Source: Akkermansia muciniphila
GTDB lineage: Bacteria; Verrucomicrobiota; Verrucomicrobiia; Verrucomicrobiales; Akkermansiaceae
NCBI GenBank assembly: GCA_945888515.1
Contig: CAMDAD010000014.1
Coordinates: forward strand, 1 to 64,000
Length of the DNA: 64,000 bases
Direction of reading: 5' to 3'
The position numbers were made by a program, and so were the translations under genes. The notes beneath the pieces are model-generated. The model had not been told where the DNA came from, did no database searches, and saw nothing but the letters and a program-made list of their open reading frames with translations. Positions 16,547 to 26,095 of the stretch are shown here, piece after piece; within the stretch, counting starts at the first letter, position 1; the number at the start of each line of letters is the position of its first letter.

Positions 16547-18700
16547 ATGGAGGCGAATGCCGCGACTGCTAACGCATCAGCTGTGCGATTCCCGCGTATG
16601 CTGCTGGGAGCGGCACTGATTTTCTGGGGGTGGATGGTGGATCTGCCGTTGGCGGGTTTGGCCTTGGCATTTTTGTTTGAGGGACCGCATTGGTTGCCGC
16701 AGCGTTGGAACTTTGGCGAGACAGCCTACGTGCGTGCTTGGTCGATCTCGGTCATCTCAATGATGCTCACGGCTTTTGTCCTTTGGATGAATGGTGTGGA
16801 GCCCGAGACGGTGCGCGAGTTTGTGTCGTGGATGCCATTGTTTTTGATGACGGTGCAGTTCACGCAGGGTTATGGTTTCGCGGACACGATTCCGTTGAAT
16901 ACGTTCTCGTATTTTTCGCGAAAAAAAATGGCACTGGACCGTGAACTCGGCATGAATCCTGTGTGTCAGCGCATTTCCTTTACGCCGGTGTATTTTGTCG
17001 TGACGCTGCTTTTCTCCGCGGCAGGAAGCAACGCGTATGATGAGTTGTTTTTCGTGGGATTACTTTTGCTAACAGGCTGGTGCTTGTGGACTTGCACGAG
17101 CCTGCGCGCGCGGCAGAAAAAGTCGCTCCTTGCGGGTTTGCTTGTGATGTTTGCTTTAGCCGCGGTAACGCAGTGGGGCTTGCTGCGCGCGCATCAGATG
17201 TTGATGGGGCGAGGGGCTGATGGAGTGGCTACTTCCTCCTTGGGAACGCAGTGGCACCGCAGCAATACGAACATCGGTCATGTGGGGCAGATCAAACAAT
17301 CATCGGAAATATTCTGGCGGCTGCAGCAGGAGCATGGCACCACTCCGGACCTGCTGATGACGGCATCTTACAATCGCTATTTTCCCAGCGGACATTGGCG
17401 CTATGAGCCGCCGCCGGGAAACACGCAGGAGTTGGACTTTAAGGGACTCGCTGCGGTGGGGCGGGCGGATCGAGGCGAGAACGTGGCCGATGATGTGCGA
17501 CTCTATCGCACTACGGGAGAGATCCTTGCAGGCGAGGAAGCGCGCGCGGATCTGCCCCGTTTCCGGTTGGTGGGCCCAGTGAAAACGGACTCGTTGCTGC
17601 CACTTCCGGGTTCGCTCTACTCGCTGTATGTGAACGCGCAAGAGTTGGAATACAATTCGGTGGGCACGGTCCGCATCACCCCGCGCCATGCGGTGGTTGA
17701 GGCTACGGTGCGCTGGGACGGTGGCTTTGATCGCGATGCCGCTCCCTTTGCGATCGAGCCGAAAGAAGAGAGATCGATTGATCTCGATGTGCCGCCGCAG
17801 GAGCGTGCTGTCTTGCGAGAAATTGTCGATTCGTTAGGCCTGTCGGACCTGCCGATGGAGGAAAAAATCGCCGCGGTGCGTTTGTATTTTTACTCGAATT
17901 TCAAGTATTCCACCTACCTCCGTGTGCAAGACCGTCTGACCAGCAAAAGAAAAGCCGAAGAGCGGGGCAATCGTTATCGAACGATGACAGGACGTGACAG
18001 CGCGCTGGCGCAATTTTTGTTAGAAGAAAAACGTGGGCATTGCGAGTACTTTGCCACGGCAACGACACTGTTACTGCGAACGGCAGGAGTGCCTGCCCGC
18101 TATACAGTTGGCTTTTCCGTGCAAGAGCGAAATCCGAGGACGGGCGAGCATGTATTGCGAGGCACGCATGCGCATGCCTGGTGCCGCGTGTGGAATGAGC
18201 AAACCCAGCGATGGCAGAACGTCGACACCACACCACCTTCGTGGATCACGGCGGATCCGGCGATGAGTGGCTGGCGGCGTGATCTGATAGACGCGATGCA
18301 ACGACTGCGCGAAAATTTCACTCTCTGGCGTACGCAACCGGAAAACAGGTCGATGGTGACGACGACGTTTTCCGTGATCGCCGCCTTGGTTGCGGCATGG
18401 GTGATTTTCCGTTTGTGGAAAACGCGCTCGCGTGTGACGCGTCAAGCCAAGTCGAAAGCCCCGGCGCGGCGACACACGCCATTGAGTCAATTGGAGCGAT
18501 GGCTTGTCGGGAAAATCGGTCATCGGCCCGAGGGTATGCCCTACGCCGATTGGTTGCGTCGGTTGGAGTCATCGGGCGATGCCCGACTGGTGACGGAGGC
18601 AATCGATCTGCACAACCGTCTGCGTTATGATCCTTCCGATCCCGAGCCCATGATCATAGAGCGGCTGCAATATCTCTGTGAGGCGATCCGCGCGCGGTAA
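16547..18700 (+). CDS. Membrane transglutaminase-like protein (DUF3488/TgpA type)
   Basis: 717 residues from the ATG at 16547 (an in-frame start at 16484 exists). The first 200 residues are membrane helices; a periplasmic region holds the transglutaminase core with the catalytic triad in KRGHCEYFATA (Cys), THAHAWCRVW (His) and VDTTPP (Asp). One more helix at about residue 620 precedes a cytoplasmic tail. By family knowledge TgpA-like proteins are often beside MoxR and DUF58 genes, which are absent here. Substrate unknown. Its TAA abuts the stop of rfbB on the other strand. Confidence 0.88.
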   Translation: MEANAATANASAVRFPRMLLGAALIFWGWMVDLPLAGLALAFLFEGPHWLPQRWNFGETAYVRAWSISVISMMLTAFVLWMNGVEPETVREFVSWMPLFLMTVQFTQGYGFADTIPLNTFSYFSRKKMALDRELGMNPVCQRISFTPVYFVVTLLFSAAGSNAYDELFFVGLLLLTGWCLWTCTSLRARQKKSLLAGLLVMFALAAVTQWGLLRAHQMLMGRGADGVATSSLGTQWHRSNTNIGHVGQIKQSSEIFWRLQQEHGTTPDLLMTASYNRYFPSGHWRYEPPPGNTQELDFKGLAAVGRADRGENVADDVRLYRTTGEILAGEEARADLPRFRLVGPVKTDSLLPLPGSLYSLYVNAQELEYNSVGTVRITPRHAVVEATVRWDGGFDRDAAPFAIEPKEERSIDLDVPPQERAVLREIVDSLGLSDLPMEEKIAAVRLYFYSNFKYSTYLRVQDRLTSKRKAEERGNRYRTMTGRDSALAQFLLEEKRGHCEYFATATTLLLRTAGVPARYTVGFSVQERNPRTGEHVLRGTHAHAWCRVWNEQTQRWQNVDTTPPSWITADPAMSGWRRDLIDAMQRLRENFTLWRTQPENRSMVTTTFSVIAALVAAWVIFRLWKTRSRVTRQAKSKAPARRHTPLSQLERWLVGKIGHRPEGMPYADWLRRLESSGDARLVTEAIDLHNRLRYDPSDPEPMIIERLQYLCEAIRAR

Positions 18701-19771
18701 TCAGCTCTTTCCGAGACGTGACATGTTGTAACGGTGAGCGAGGATGGCTTGCCACCATTCGGGGTGGGCAAGATACCAAGCGATGGTCTCGCGCAGGCCC
18801 TGGCGAAGATCGGTCTGGGGCTGCCATGATAGGCTGCGTCTCAAATGTGTGGCGTCGATGGCATAGCGATGGTCGTGACCGGGCCGATCGCTTACGGGAG
18901 TGATGGCGCTTGCGTATGAGTTTCCATCGGCGCGCGGGTGCATCTCGTCCATCTGCTCGCACAGAAGCCGAAGCAAGGAAAGATTGGTGGTTTCGATACC
19001 GGTGCCGATGATATAGGAATCGCCGATGGTTCCGTGACTGAGGATTTTTGTGAGTGCGAGGCAGTGATCGCTCACGTGCAACCAGTCGCGGATTTGCGAG
19101 CCATCGCCGTAGAGCGGAATGGGTGCGCCTTGCATCAGTTTTACGATCGCCAATGGAATCAATTTTTCCGGGAATTGGCGCGGCCCGTAATTGTTCGAGG
19201 CATTAGCGACGATGCAGGGAAAGCCATATGTGTGATGCCAGGCGCGCACTAGGTGATCGGCCGCGGCTTTGGTGGCGGAGTATGGTGAGCGCGGCGCGTA
19301 GCGGGTGCTCTCACAAAAAGGCGCATCCAGCGGACCTAGTGATCCGTGCACCTCATCCGTGGACAAATGCAGCAATCGAAAGTCTCGTTTCGCTGGAGTT
19401 GAAAGCTGTTGCCAGTAGTGCAGGCATTGCTCCAATAAAACGGCGGTGCCGCATACATTCGTTTGCACAAAAACAGACGGACCATCGATCGAGCGATCCA
19501 CGTGCGACTCTGCGGCCAGATGCATGACGGCGCGCGGCTGATGAGTCTGTAAAAGATGCTGTAGCAATGACGCGTCCGTTAGATTTCCCTGCACAAAATG
19601 ATGGCGGGGATGGGTGAGATAGTCCCCCCAGCCCTCTAGATTTCCGGCATATGTCAGTGCATCTAGATTGACGATGTGCCAGTCCGTATCGCGCAGCAAG
19701 TGCATCACTAGGTTCGACCCGATAAAGCCGGCGCCTCCAGTGATCAATACGGTGGGTCTTTGCTGATTCAT
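18701..19771 (-). CDS. rfbB: dTDP-glucose 4,6-dehydratase
   Basis: 356 residues of the extended short-chain dehydrogenase family. The NAD loop TGGAGFIGSN starts at residue 11; HLAAESHVDRSID, STDEVHG, YSATKAAADH (catalytic Tyr and Lys) and NNYGPRQFPEKLIPL match RfbB. By family knowledge it converts dTDP-glucose to the 4-keto-6-deoxy sugar on the way to dTDP-rhamnose. rfbA, rfbC and rfbD are not adjacent, so the pathway must be completed elsewhere. The start ATG is 4 nt from the stop of the upstream hydrolase gene. Confidence 0.93.
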   Translation of the reverse strand: MNQQRPTVLITGGAGFIGSNLVMHLLRDTDWHIVNLDALTYAGNLEGWGDYLTHPRHHFVQGNLTDASLLQHLLQTHQPRAVMHLAAESHVDRSIDGPSVFVQTNVCGTAVLLEQCLHYWQQLSTPAKRDFRLLHLSTDEVHGSLGPLDAPFCESTRYAPRSPYSATKAAADHLVRAWHHTYGFPCIVANASNNYGPRQFPEKLIPLAIVKLMQGAPIPLYGDGSQIRDWLHVSDHCLALTKILSHGTIGDSYIIGTGIETTNLSLLRLLCEQMDEMHPRADGNSYASAITPVSDRPGHDHRYAIDATHLRRSLSWQPQTDLRQGLRETIAWYLAHPEWWQAILAHRYNMSRLGKS

Positions 19772-19775
19772 GGCA

Positions 19776-20615
19776 CTAGCGCACTTCTTTCATGGCGCGA
19801 ACAACCGCCGTTGTTTGCGAATCCTGCCAGTCGTTGTGACCGCAGGCATCGCAGAGGTTGAGCGAAAATTTCTCCGGAGAAATGGCATGCAGCTCGCTGG
19901 ACATGGATGCCGGAATCACCGCGTCGTTCAAGCCGTGCAGCAAGTAGATGCGCGCCTCGGGTTGGCGTGCGATGCTCTGCATGGCCTTGCGGTTGTCGAA
20001 TCGATGCGTGACGAGAAAGCCTAGGTCCATTCCGATGACTTGTTTGGTCATGTCCATGGTGCTGGTGAAAGGAGCGAGCAGCACACCGCGGTCGAGCGAG
20101 AATTCCTCTGCGCCCATCAGCGCCACGGCACAGCCGAGACTATGACCAAAAACACGCGTGCGTTGTTGCAGTGTGTTTTTGTCCCATTGCAATTCCGCAG
20201 CGGCTAGTGGCACCACCTTTTGCAGCGACTCGCGGATCGTGTCCGGGCTGGGCGAGCCTTGATTCGCACCGTAGCCGGGGTAGTCGATCAGCAAATAGGC
20301 ATCTTCCGGTGGTGCCTCGTGTTTCATGAAAGATGACCAATCAGTCGCAAGCGTGCCATTGCCACCGCATACCAGCCAGAGGCGTTTCGGATTTTCTTCC
20401 GGCCGAGGGCGAAAAAGATACGCCTGCTGTCGTCCTGCCGAGGTCGTGAAGGCGAGGATTTTACCCTGCGTCTGCTTCGTCCACTGCGCATCATGCGTGG
20501 CAGGATAAGCGCGCGGGTAGTAGATCCATTTTTGCTGACATGACACCATGGCCATGGTCGGCAATACGATCAATGCCAGGCTCCAGAGTAGTAGGGGACG
20601 AATGATTCGACGCAT
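19776..20615 (-). CDS. Lipoprotein-type alpha/beta hydrolase
   Basis: 279 residues. An N-terminal hydrophobic segment ends in VSC near residue 26, a possible lipobox. The alpha/beta-hydrolase nucleophile elbow is GHSLGC, with an oxyanion region LVCGGNG and likely Asp and His in GLNDAVIP and CGHNDW. Esterase, lipase or thioesterase activity is possible; substrate unknown. Upstream of rfbB with a 4-nt gap, so co-transcribed. About 110 nt separates it from the divergent divIC gene. Confidence 0.85.
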   Translation of the reverse strand: MRRIIRPLLLWSLALIVLPTMAMVSCQQKWIYYPRAYPATHDAQWTKQTQGKILAFTTSAGRQQAYLFRPRPEENPKRLWLVCGGNGTLATDWSSFMKHEAPPEDAYLLIDYPGYGANQGSPSPDTIRESLQKVVPLAAAELQWDKNTLQQRTRVFGHSLGCAVALMGAEEFSLDRGVLLAPFTSTMDMTKQVIGMDLGFLVTHRFDNRKAMQSIARQPEARIYLLHGLNDAVIPASMSSELHAISPEKFSLNLCDACGHNDWQDSQTTAVVRAMKEVR

Positions 20616-20726
20616 GAACTTGGCAAAAGCCTGACACGGATGGCATCACGAGGCGATAAAAAAGCAAAGGTCAAGCATTCTTTCATTGGCAAGCTGAATC
20701 GTTTATGCTAAAGAGCGCTTAGGGAA

Positions 20727-21065
20727 ATGGCCGTGCAAAAAAGACATACCAAGCGAAATGTCAAGCGCTTGAAAGCGCAGACGACATTCATTCGCGCGAC
20801 GAATGGTTTGTTAGTTGCGGTCATTTTGATCGTTTGTGCCTTGATTCTCTGTCTCTCCTACCTGCCACAAAAAATCGCCTACGAGAAAAAACAAGGGGAA
20901 CTCGTTGAGGCGCGGCAGCGTGAGGAACAGGCAGAAAGCCAACTCGACTACCTGCGCGTCAAGCTCGAGTCCATCAAGCACGATTCCACGTATCTCGAAA
21001 TCCAGGCAAGGGACCGATTGCAGGTCTATCGGCCCGGGGAAACCATTTTCCGAATCGAACGATGA
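20727..21065 (+). CDS. Septum formation initiator, DivIC/FtsB family
   Basis: 112 residues: a basic N-terminus (KRHTKRNVKRLK), one membrane helix (about 30-50), then a coiled coil (about 52-90) and a short terminal segment (ARDRLQVYRPGETIF) typical of the family. By family knowledge it bridges divisome proteins at the septum. Its TGA overlaps the ATG of hpt (ATGA). DivIC versus FtsB cannot be told from sequence alone. Confidence 0.85.
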   Translation: MAVQKRHTKRNVKRLKAQTTFIRATNGLLVAVILIVCALILCLSYLPQKIAYEKKQGELVEARQREEQAESQLDYLRVKLESIKHDSTYLEIQARDRLQVYRPGETIFRIER

Positions 21066-21607
21066 TTGCAGACGAGCTGGGACGCGCCACCGACGTCGAG
21101 CGTGTGTTGATCGATGAAAAAGTCATTGAGAAGCGTCTGGATGCGATGGCTGCGGAAATTGATCGCGAGTTTCCTGTTGGTCCCATCGTGGCCATCGTGT
21201 TGCTGAAAGGAGCTTTCGTTTTTGCAGCGGATTTGCTGCGCAGGATTCCACGACCACTGGAAATCGAATGCGTCAACGTCGCGAGTTATCACGGTGGCAC
21301 GGAAAGCAGTGGCGTGGTGAAATTTCTCGATCACAGCTTGCCCGATGTGAAGGGCCGGCATGTGTTGTTGTTAGATGACATCCTCGATACCGGGCGCACG
21401 CTGAAAGCGGTGAGCGATCGGTTGTTACAGGAAGGTTGCGCGGCCGTGCATACGGGTGTGCTGCTGGCCAAAGACCGCCCGCGTGAAGAGGAAGTGCAGG
21501 CGCACTACGTCGGCTTTGTCATCGGCGATGAATTTGTGGTCGGTTACGGTCTCGATTACATGGGTCGCTACCGCAATCTGCCTTTCGTAGGTGTACTCAA
21601 CAGTTAA
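21062..21607 (+). CDS. hpt: Hypoxanthine phosphoribosyltransferase
   Basis: 181 residues. The PRPP loop VLLLDDILDTGRT is at 101-113 and the substrate-binding tail contains FVVGYGLDYMGRYRNLPFVG. By family knowledge it salvages hypoxanthine and guanine to nucleotides. It overlaps divIC by 4 nt and converges on the L,D-transpeptidase gene 12 nt away. In many genomes hpt lies next to tilS and ftsH; these are absent here. Confidence 0.95.
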   Translation: MIADELGRATDVERVLIDEKVIEKRLDAMAAEIDREFPVGPIVAIVLLKGAFVFAADLLRRIPRPLEIECVNVASYHGGTESSGVVKFLDHSLPDVKGRHVLLLDDILDTGRTLKAVSDRLLQEGCAAVHTGVLLAKDRPREEEVQAHYVGFVIGDEFVVGYGLDYMGRYRNLPFVGVLNS

Positions 21608-21619
21608 GTGGAGCCCCGC

Positions 21620-22291
21620 TCACTCGAAGGTCGGCGTTTTATGCTGCCGGAAGTAGCCATCTCCGATATACATTTGTGGGGAGTAGTCCGGTAGTGGTCC
21701 AGCATCCGGAGGTCTGGGGATATTTCTGCCAATGGTCGAGTCTTCCGGTTGGGCGGCAGCGATGCTTACGGGTGTGCCGACTTTGACAAGGCGGAAAAAT
21801 TTTGGTGAGAGGTTTTCGTGCATGCGGATGCAACCATGGCTAGACGGGTAAGGCTTGACCCAACCGGTATGAATACCGTAGTTCGCTTTAAACTCGCACC
21901 AATACGGCATCGGGGTGCCCTTGAATAACCAACCACGCGGGCGACTGCCGATCATTGCTTTTTGCGATTGATTGCCGTTATACGCCCAACCGTGACTGTT
22001 CGCGCGTTTGTATGGCGTCTTGTTAAAAATGGTGAAGTGGCCTTGTGGCGTCGGGGCTGAGGCCGTGCCTACCGTGCAGGGCGCGATGAGCAGGGGCTGG
22101 GAGCCTTCCATCACATAAACCATCTGGTGGCGAAGGGAAATTTTCACACGAACGGCGTTCGGGTTGGTCGGCAGTGTGGCGGGTCTATCATAGGCGTGAT
22201 AGGCACCCAGCTGGGAGACGCCGGAAGAACAGGATGGGAGCCCTGTCAGCGAGAGCACGGCAGCGGATACGAATAAGATGATGGATTTCAT
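21620..22291 (-). CDS. L,D-transpeptidase (YkuD) lipoprotein
   Basis: 223 residues. Lipoprotein signal with Cys21 in LPSC. The YkuD domain (about 45-175) has His141 and the active-site signature SHGCIRMH (151-158, nucleophile Cys154). By family knowledge such enzymes form 3-3 peptidoglycan crosslinks or attach proteins to the wall; a periplasmic site is implied. It follows the OmlA-like lipoprotein gene by 12 nt in the same transcript. Confidence 0.92.
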   Translation of the reverse strand: MKSIILFVSAAVLSLTGLPSCSSGVSQLGAYHAYDRPATLPTNPNAVRVKISLRHQMVYVMEGSQPLLIAPCTVGTASAPTPQGHFTIFNKTPYKRANSHGWAYNGNQSQKAMIGSRPRGWLFKGTPMPYWCEFKANYGIHTGWVKPYPSSHGCIRMHENLSPKFFRLVKVGTPVSIAAAQPEDSTIGRNIPRPPDAGPLPDYSPQMYIGDGYFRQHKTPTFE

Positions 22292-22303
22292 AACAGAAGC
22301 AGG

Positions 22304-22759
22304 TTAGTGAGAGAATGATTGCATTTTTTCCCATGCTTCCACGCGTTGATTCTGGAATAAGACCGTGGCGCGTCGATAAGGAACGTAGGCAATGTCATGA
22401 AAAAGAAACGGCTGACCGCAGCCGTAGCCACCCCAGCGATTCCATCCGGCTACGCCGCCGTAGCCACCAAATCCGATGGTGTTGGCGTAGACGGGCTGCG
22501 ATCCCATGTAATCCCAGCGCTCTGCGGAAGTGCCGTTCGTCATGCCGCTGTAGCGACGCGAGGGAGCCCCCCATGCGAGCATGACAGCTTCTGGCGACAT
22601 GCCGCGACTGAGTTCGCCCTGCCGCACTAGTACTTGCTGCTTGGCGGGTAGCGCATCATACACGGCGGGACTATCGGCAATGCGTTGCGCTGGGGTGTTA
22701 GGCGCACAAGCACCTAGTGACCAAACGATCATCATTAGGGGAATTGCCGCGAGTTTCAT
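22304..22759 (-). CDS. Lipoprotein with SmpA/OmlA-like motif
   Basis: 151 residues from the ATG at 22757-22759, with signal and lipobox LGAC. After it, LVRQGELSRGMSPEAVMLAWGAPSRR matches the pattern of SmpA/OmlA-type beta-sandwich lipoproteins, where a GMS-x-x-V-x-x-x-G-x-P turn is common. The C-terminal part is Gly/Tyr-rich. Known members belong to outer-membrane assembly, but the similarity is one motif, so this is a suggestion. Upstream partner of the L,D-transpeptidase. Confidence 0.75.
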   Translation of the reverse strand: MKLAAIPLMMIVWSLGACAPNTPAQRIADSPAVYDALPAKQQVLVRQGELSRGMSPEAVMLAWGAPSRRYSGMTNGTSAERWDYMGSQPVYANTIGFGGYGGVAGWNRWGGYGCGQPFLFHDIAYVPYRRATVLFQNQRVEAWEKMQSFSH

Positions 22760-22884
22760 GTAGCACGATCGTATCACTTGTGCGGATCTTTGCAATCGAA
22801 CATTGTGAAAAAGAAGCGCCAGCCAGCCGATCGGTGGTGGTATTTTCTCGTCGCGGCTCTCACGATCATCTATGTTCTGCTCCG

Positions 22885-24303
22885 ATGTGGATGGTGGCGG
22901 AAATCATTGGAGCGGTGGTGTTGCTGTTTCATGCGGCAGGAGTGGTGCATGCCGTGCACGCGCTGATGCGCACCCGGACCTCGCAGGGCTCGATCGCTTG
23001 GATTATGTCGCTGCTGTTTTTGCCATACATCGCAGTGCCTTTATATTGGTTTTTCGGGCGCGACCGCTTTGAGGGATACATTCGGGCTCGCCGCAGCAAT
23101 GACAAGGTGCTCTCGCGCAAAGCGGCTGATTTTTATGCCGACCTCAAGCCATACGAGCAAGCACATGATTGCCCCTTCATGAAATCCGCGGAAACACTTT
23201 CGGGTCTACCCTTGCTAAATAGTAATAATCTTACTTTATTTACTGATGGTAAAAAAACGTTTGATGCTCTTTTTCACTCGATCGAGTCAGCGCAGTCGTA
23301 TGTGCTCGTGAATTACTACATCATGCGCCACGATGTCATCGGCGACGCCTTGCAAAAGATCCTCGTCGCCAAGGCGCGCGCGGGCGTTAGCGTTTATTTG
23401 TTGTTTGATGAGTTCGGCTCCGGCAAGCTGCCGCGAGCTTTTCTCCGCGAAATGAAGGACGCGGGTGTGCATTTTCATTCTTTCGGAATCAACCGATTCT
23501 GGTGGTCGCGCCTGCAGTATAATTTCCGCAACCACCGCAAAATCGTCGTCTGTGATGGCCGGGAGGCGTATATAGGCGGCTTGAATGTGGCAGATGAATA
23601 CCTCGGCTGGCACCCACAACTGGGCTACTGGCGTGATACCCACATGCGCATCACCGGGCCTGCCGTGCGCGCGGTGCAGTTGGTGTTTTTCGAGGACTGG
23701 TTCTGGGCCTGCGGGATGGTGCCGGAATGCATTCCCGAGAATGCCGCTCAGCCGGAAAATCAAAGCCTGCTGATCCTGCCCACGGGCCCTGCCGATGTGC
23801 TGGATTCGTGGCAGCTCTTCATCGTGGAGGCTTGTCAAAACGCGCGCGAGAGATTGTGGATCGCGTCGCCCTATTTCGTGCCAGATGGTGGCGTCACTTC
23901 CGCGCTTCAGGCCGCGGCGGTGCGTGGGGTGGATGTGCGAATTCTGATCCCCGCGCGCGCCGATAACCGACTGGTCAACTGGGCAGCCTATTCGTATTAC
24001 GAACAAATCTTACCATCAGGCGTGAAAATCTTCCGTTATCAAAAAGGATTTCTTCATCAGAAAGTCGTGCTCAGCGATGCCTACGTGGCCGTCGGTACGG
24101 GCAATCTCGACAACCGCTCGTTCCGCTTGAATTTCGAAATCACTGGGGTCACGAACGACCCGATCTTTTCCACGCAAGTGCGTGAAATGTTAGAAGATGA
24201 TTTCGCGCAGTCTCTGCCGAGTGATCTCGAGGAATACTTGGATAAGCCTTGGTACTTCAAAGCCGCCTGCCGCGCCGCACGATTGCTCTCACCGATCTTG
24301 TGA
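22885..24303 (+). CDS. cls: Cardiolipin synthase (phospholipase D family)
   Basis: 472 residues from the ATG at 22885. Two membrane helices start the protein, then two PLD (HKD) motifs: NHRKIVVCDG...YIGGLN, and FLHQKVVLSD...GTGNLDNRSF. By family knowledge two phosphatidylglycerols are joined to cardiolipin at the inner membrane. A possible earlier N-terminus exists in another frame (GTG at 22805, a clear membrane helix); see findings. The gene contains a short AT-rich patch (about 23215-23260) with unusual codons such as TTA TTT ACT. Confidence 0.9.
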   Translation: MWMVAEIIGAVVLLFHAAGVVHAVHALMRTRTSQGSIAWIMSLLFLPYIAVPLYWFFGRDRFEGYIRARRSNDKVLSRKAADFYADLKPYEQAHDCPFMKSAETLSGLPLLNSNNLTLFTDGKKTFDALFHSIESAQSYVLVNYYIMRHDVIGDALQKILVAKARAGVSVYLLFDEFGSGKLPRAFLREMKDAGVHFHSFGINRFWWSRLQYNFRNHRKIVVCDGREAYIGGLNVADEYLGWHPQLGYWRDTHMRITGPAVRAVQLVFFEDWFWACGMVPECIPENAAQPENQSLLILPTGPADVLDSWQLFIVEACQNARERLWIASPYFVPDGGVTSALQAAAVRGVDVRILIPARADNRLVNWAAYSYYEQILPSGVKIFRYQKGFLHQKVVLSDAYVAVGTGNLDNRSFRLNFEITGVTNDPIFSTQVREMLEDDFAQSLPSDLEEYLDKPWYFKAACRAARLLSPIL

Positions 24304-24322
24304 GGCGGATGGCGCTAGAGCG

Positions 24323-24568
24323 TCAGGGGACCCACTCGACGGCCGCCTTCGCCATCTCGAGAAGCGCGCGCTCTTTGGTGAAACGATACGGTGCGCTGAT
24401 GATCTGGGTGCCGATGACGAGGCTGATTTCGCCTCGCGCTTCCGGAGTGGTTTGCTCGCAAGAAACCGCGGGCAGACTCCCAAGCAGCGCGGACATTAGC
24501 CATACGGCCACTGCTCTGAGCGCGCGCCATGCAGCGGGTTTTCTCCAGGAGCTTTGGGGAAGTATCAT
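24323..24568 (-). CDS. Possible small lipoprotein, unknown
   Basis: An ORF read from the ATG at about 24568 (81 residues). It opens with Arg/Trp-rich sequence, a hydrophobic stretch and a lipobox-like LPAVSC, then about 44 residues ending EMAKAAVEWVP. A longer frame to 24712 has no extra support. No family recognised. The interval between cls and the esterase has no other candidate, and composition is only moderately protein-like. Confidence 0.35.
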   Translation of the reverse strand: MILPQSSWRKPAAWRALRAVAVWLMSALLGSLPAVSCEQTTPEARGEISLVIGTQIISAPYRFTKERALLEMAKAAVEWVP

Positions 24569-24766
24569 GGTGCGGACATCATCGGGGAGATGGCTCGCGG
24601 AGTCGATACTGATTTTGGCGGAATGTGTCGGTCGAAGTAACTGCTGTTTCCCCATGCGATTGACGGGAGAGTTTGTTGATAAGAGAAGCGGGGGGAAGAC
24701 GGGACGCGTCACATCGATGACTCACTTCTTCCTTTCTTCCGGCAGCGATTGAGGCAGAGTGCGGGA

Positions 24767-26026
24767 ATGAAAATCCTGTTTCTGCTCGTCGGCATGTTGG
24801 TGGCCACCGCGGCCGAGGAATTTAACTACGATGAAGCGAAAGTGCCGCCGTATGAACTGCCGTCCCTGCTGCCGACGAGGGCTGGCAGCACTCTCGTTTC
24901 TCCGGACCAATGGCAAACCCAACGCCGCGCGGAAATTTTTTCTTTGTTAGAGAAGGAGATGTTCGGTAAGTCGCCGCCACGACCTGCTCTGCGATTCCGC
25001 ATCATGGAAGCGGCCGCACCCGCTCTCGGCGGCGCGGCGCTGCGGCAGCAGGTGCGTGTGTATTTTTCCGCTCAGGAAGAGCCTGCTCTTGATCTGTTGA
25101 TCTATCGTCCGGCCCTAACGAAAAATCCAGTGCCGTTGATCTTCGGCTTGAACTTCAAGGGCAATCAATCAGTGCAGCCGGATCCGGCGATTCTGCTGTG
25201 CCGCTCCTGGGTCAATAACAAGGATCTGAAAAAACCAGACGTCCATCACGCGCTCGAAGAATCGCGCGGCATCGATGCGGGAAAATGGCCTGTCGAATCC
25301 GCCATCGAGCGCGGCTATGCCGTGGTCACGGGATATTATGGCGACATCGATCCGGACTATGACGACAGCTGGAAAAACGGTGTGCACGCGCTTTTCCCCG
25401 ACATCGAAAAACAGCGAAACAAAGAAACTTGGGGCAGCCTCGCCGCCTGGGCCTGGGGCATGAGCGTCGCCATGGACTGGATCGTGCAGGAGCCTACGCT
25501 GGATGGCAAACGCGTGGCGATTCAGGGCTTCTCCCGACTGGGCAAAGCGACCCTCTGGGCGGCGGCCTGCGATGAGCGTTTTGCGGCGGTGATTTCGCAG
25601 AACAGCGGTGCCGGCGGCGCGGCACTGAACAAACGCATCTTCGGAGAAACGGTCGGCCGCCTCAATAGCTCCTTCCCGCATTGGTTCTGCGGAAATTTCC
25701 GCCAATACTCTCAGAACGAGGCAGCGATGCCCTTCGATGCCCATTTCCTCTTAGCGCTCGCCGCGCCGCGCCCGCTCCTCATCACCAGCGCCACCGAGGA
25801 CCGCTGGGCGGACCCCCAGGGAGAATTCCTCGCCGCCCGCGCCACAAATCCGGTCTACCAACTGTTCGGCCATCCCGTTCTTCAGGCGACCACCCAGCCA
25901 CCGCCCGGCAAACTCGCGAATGATCGCATCGGCTACTTCCTGCGCCAAGGTCCCCATTCTGTCACACGCGAAGACTGGCAAGCCTACTGCGATTTCTGCG
26001 ATCAACATCTGCCGAAGCGCCCGTGA
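24767..26026 (+). CDS. Secreted glucuronoyl esterase-like protein (CE15)
   Basis: 419 residues from the ATG at 24767, with a signal peptide (MKILFLLVGMLV, cleavage near ATA). The CE15 nucleophile motif GxSRxGK appears as GFSRLGK near residue 254, followed by QNSGAGGAALNKR and FPHWFCGNF; a catalytic-type His lies in GPHSV near the end. By family knowledge CE15 enzymes cut the ester between glucuronoxylan and lignin. The two plus-strand genes downstream handle 2-hydroxy acids and keto-deoxy sugars, supporting a uronate theme. Confidence 0.88.
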   Translation: MKILFLLVGMLVATAAEEFNYDEAKVPPYELPSLLPTRAGSTLVSPDQWQTQRRAEIFSLLEKEMFGKSPPRPALRFRIMEAAAPALGGAALRQQVRVYFSAQEEPALDLLIYRPALTKNPVPLIFGLNFKGNQSVQPDPAILLCRSWVNNKDLKKPDVHHALEESRGIDAGKWPVESAIERGYAVVTGYYGDIDPDYDDSWKNGVHALFPDIEKQRNKETWGSLAAWAWGMSVAMDWIVQEPTLDGKRVAIQGFSRLGKATLWAAACDERFAAVISQNSGAGGAALNKRIFGETVGRLNSSFPHWFCGNFRQYSQNEAAMPFDAHFLLALAAPRPLLITSATEDRWADPQGEFLAARATNPVYQLFGHPVLQATTQPPPGKLANDRIGYFLRQGPHSVTREDWQAYCDFCDQHLPKRP

Positions 26027-26095
26027 TCTCTTGAATTCGTCGATTCTTTTTCTTGACCATTCCCTCTTTCATCTCTAACATTTGTCATACAACTT

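Noticed and set aside
23215-23260. AT-rich patch within cls as an inserted element
   Set aside because: The frame stays open and it encodes plausible Cls sequence; more likely a local codon oddity.
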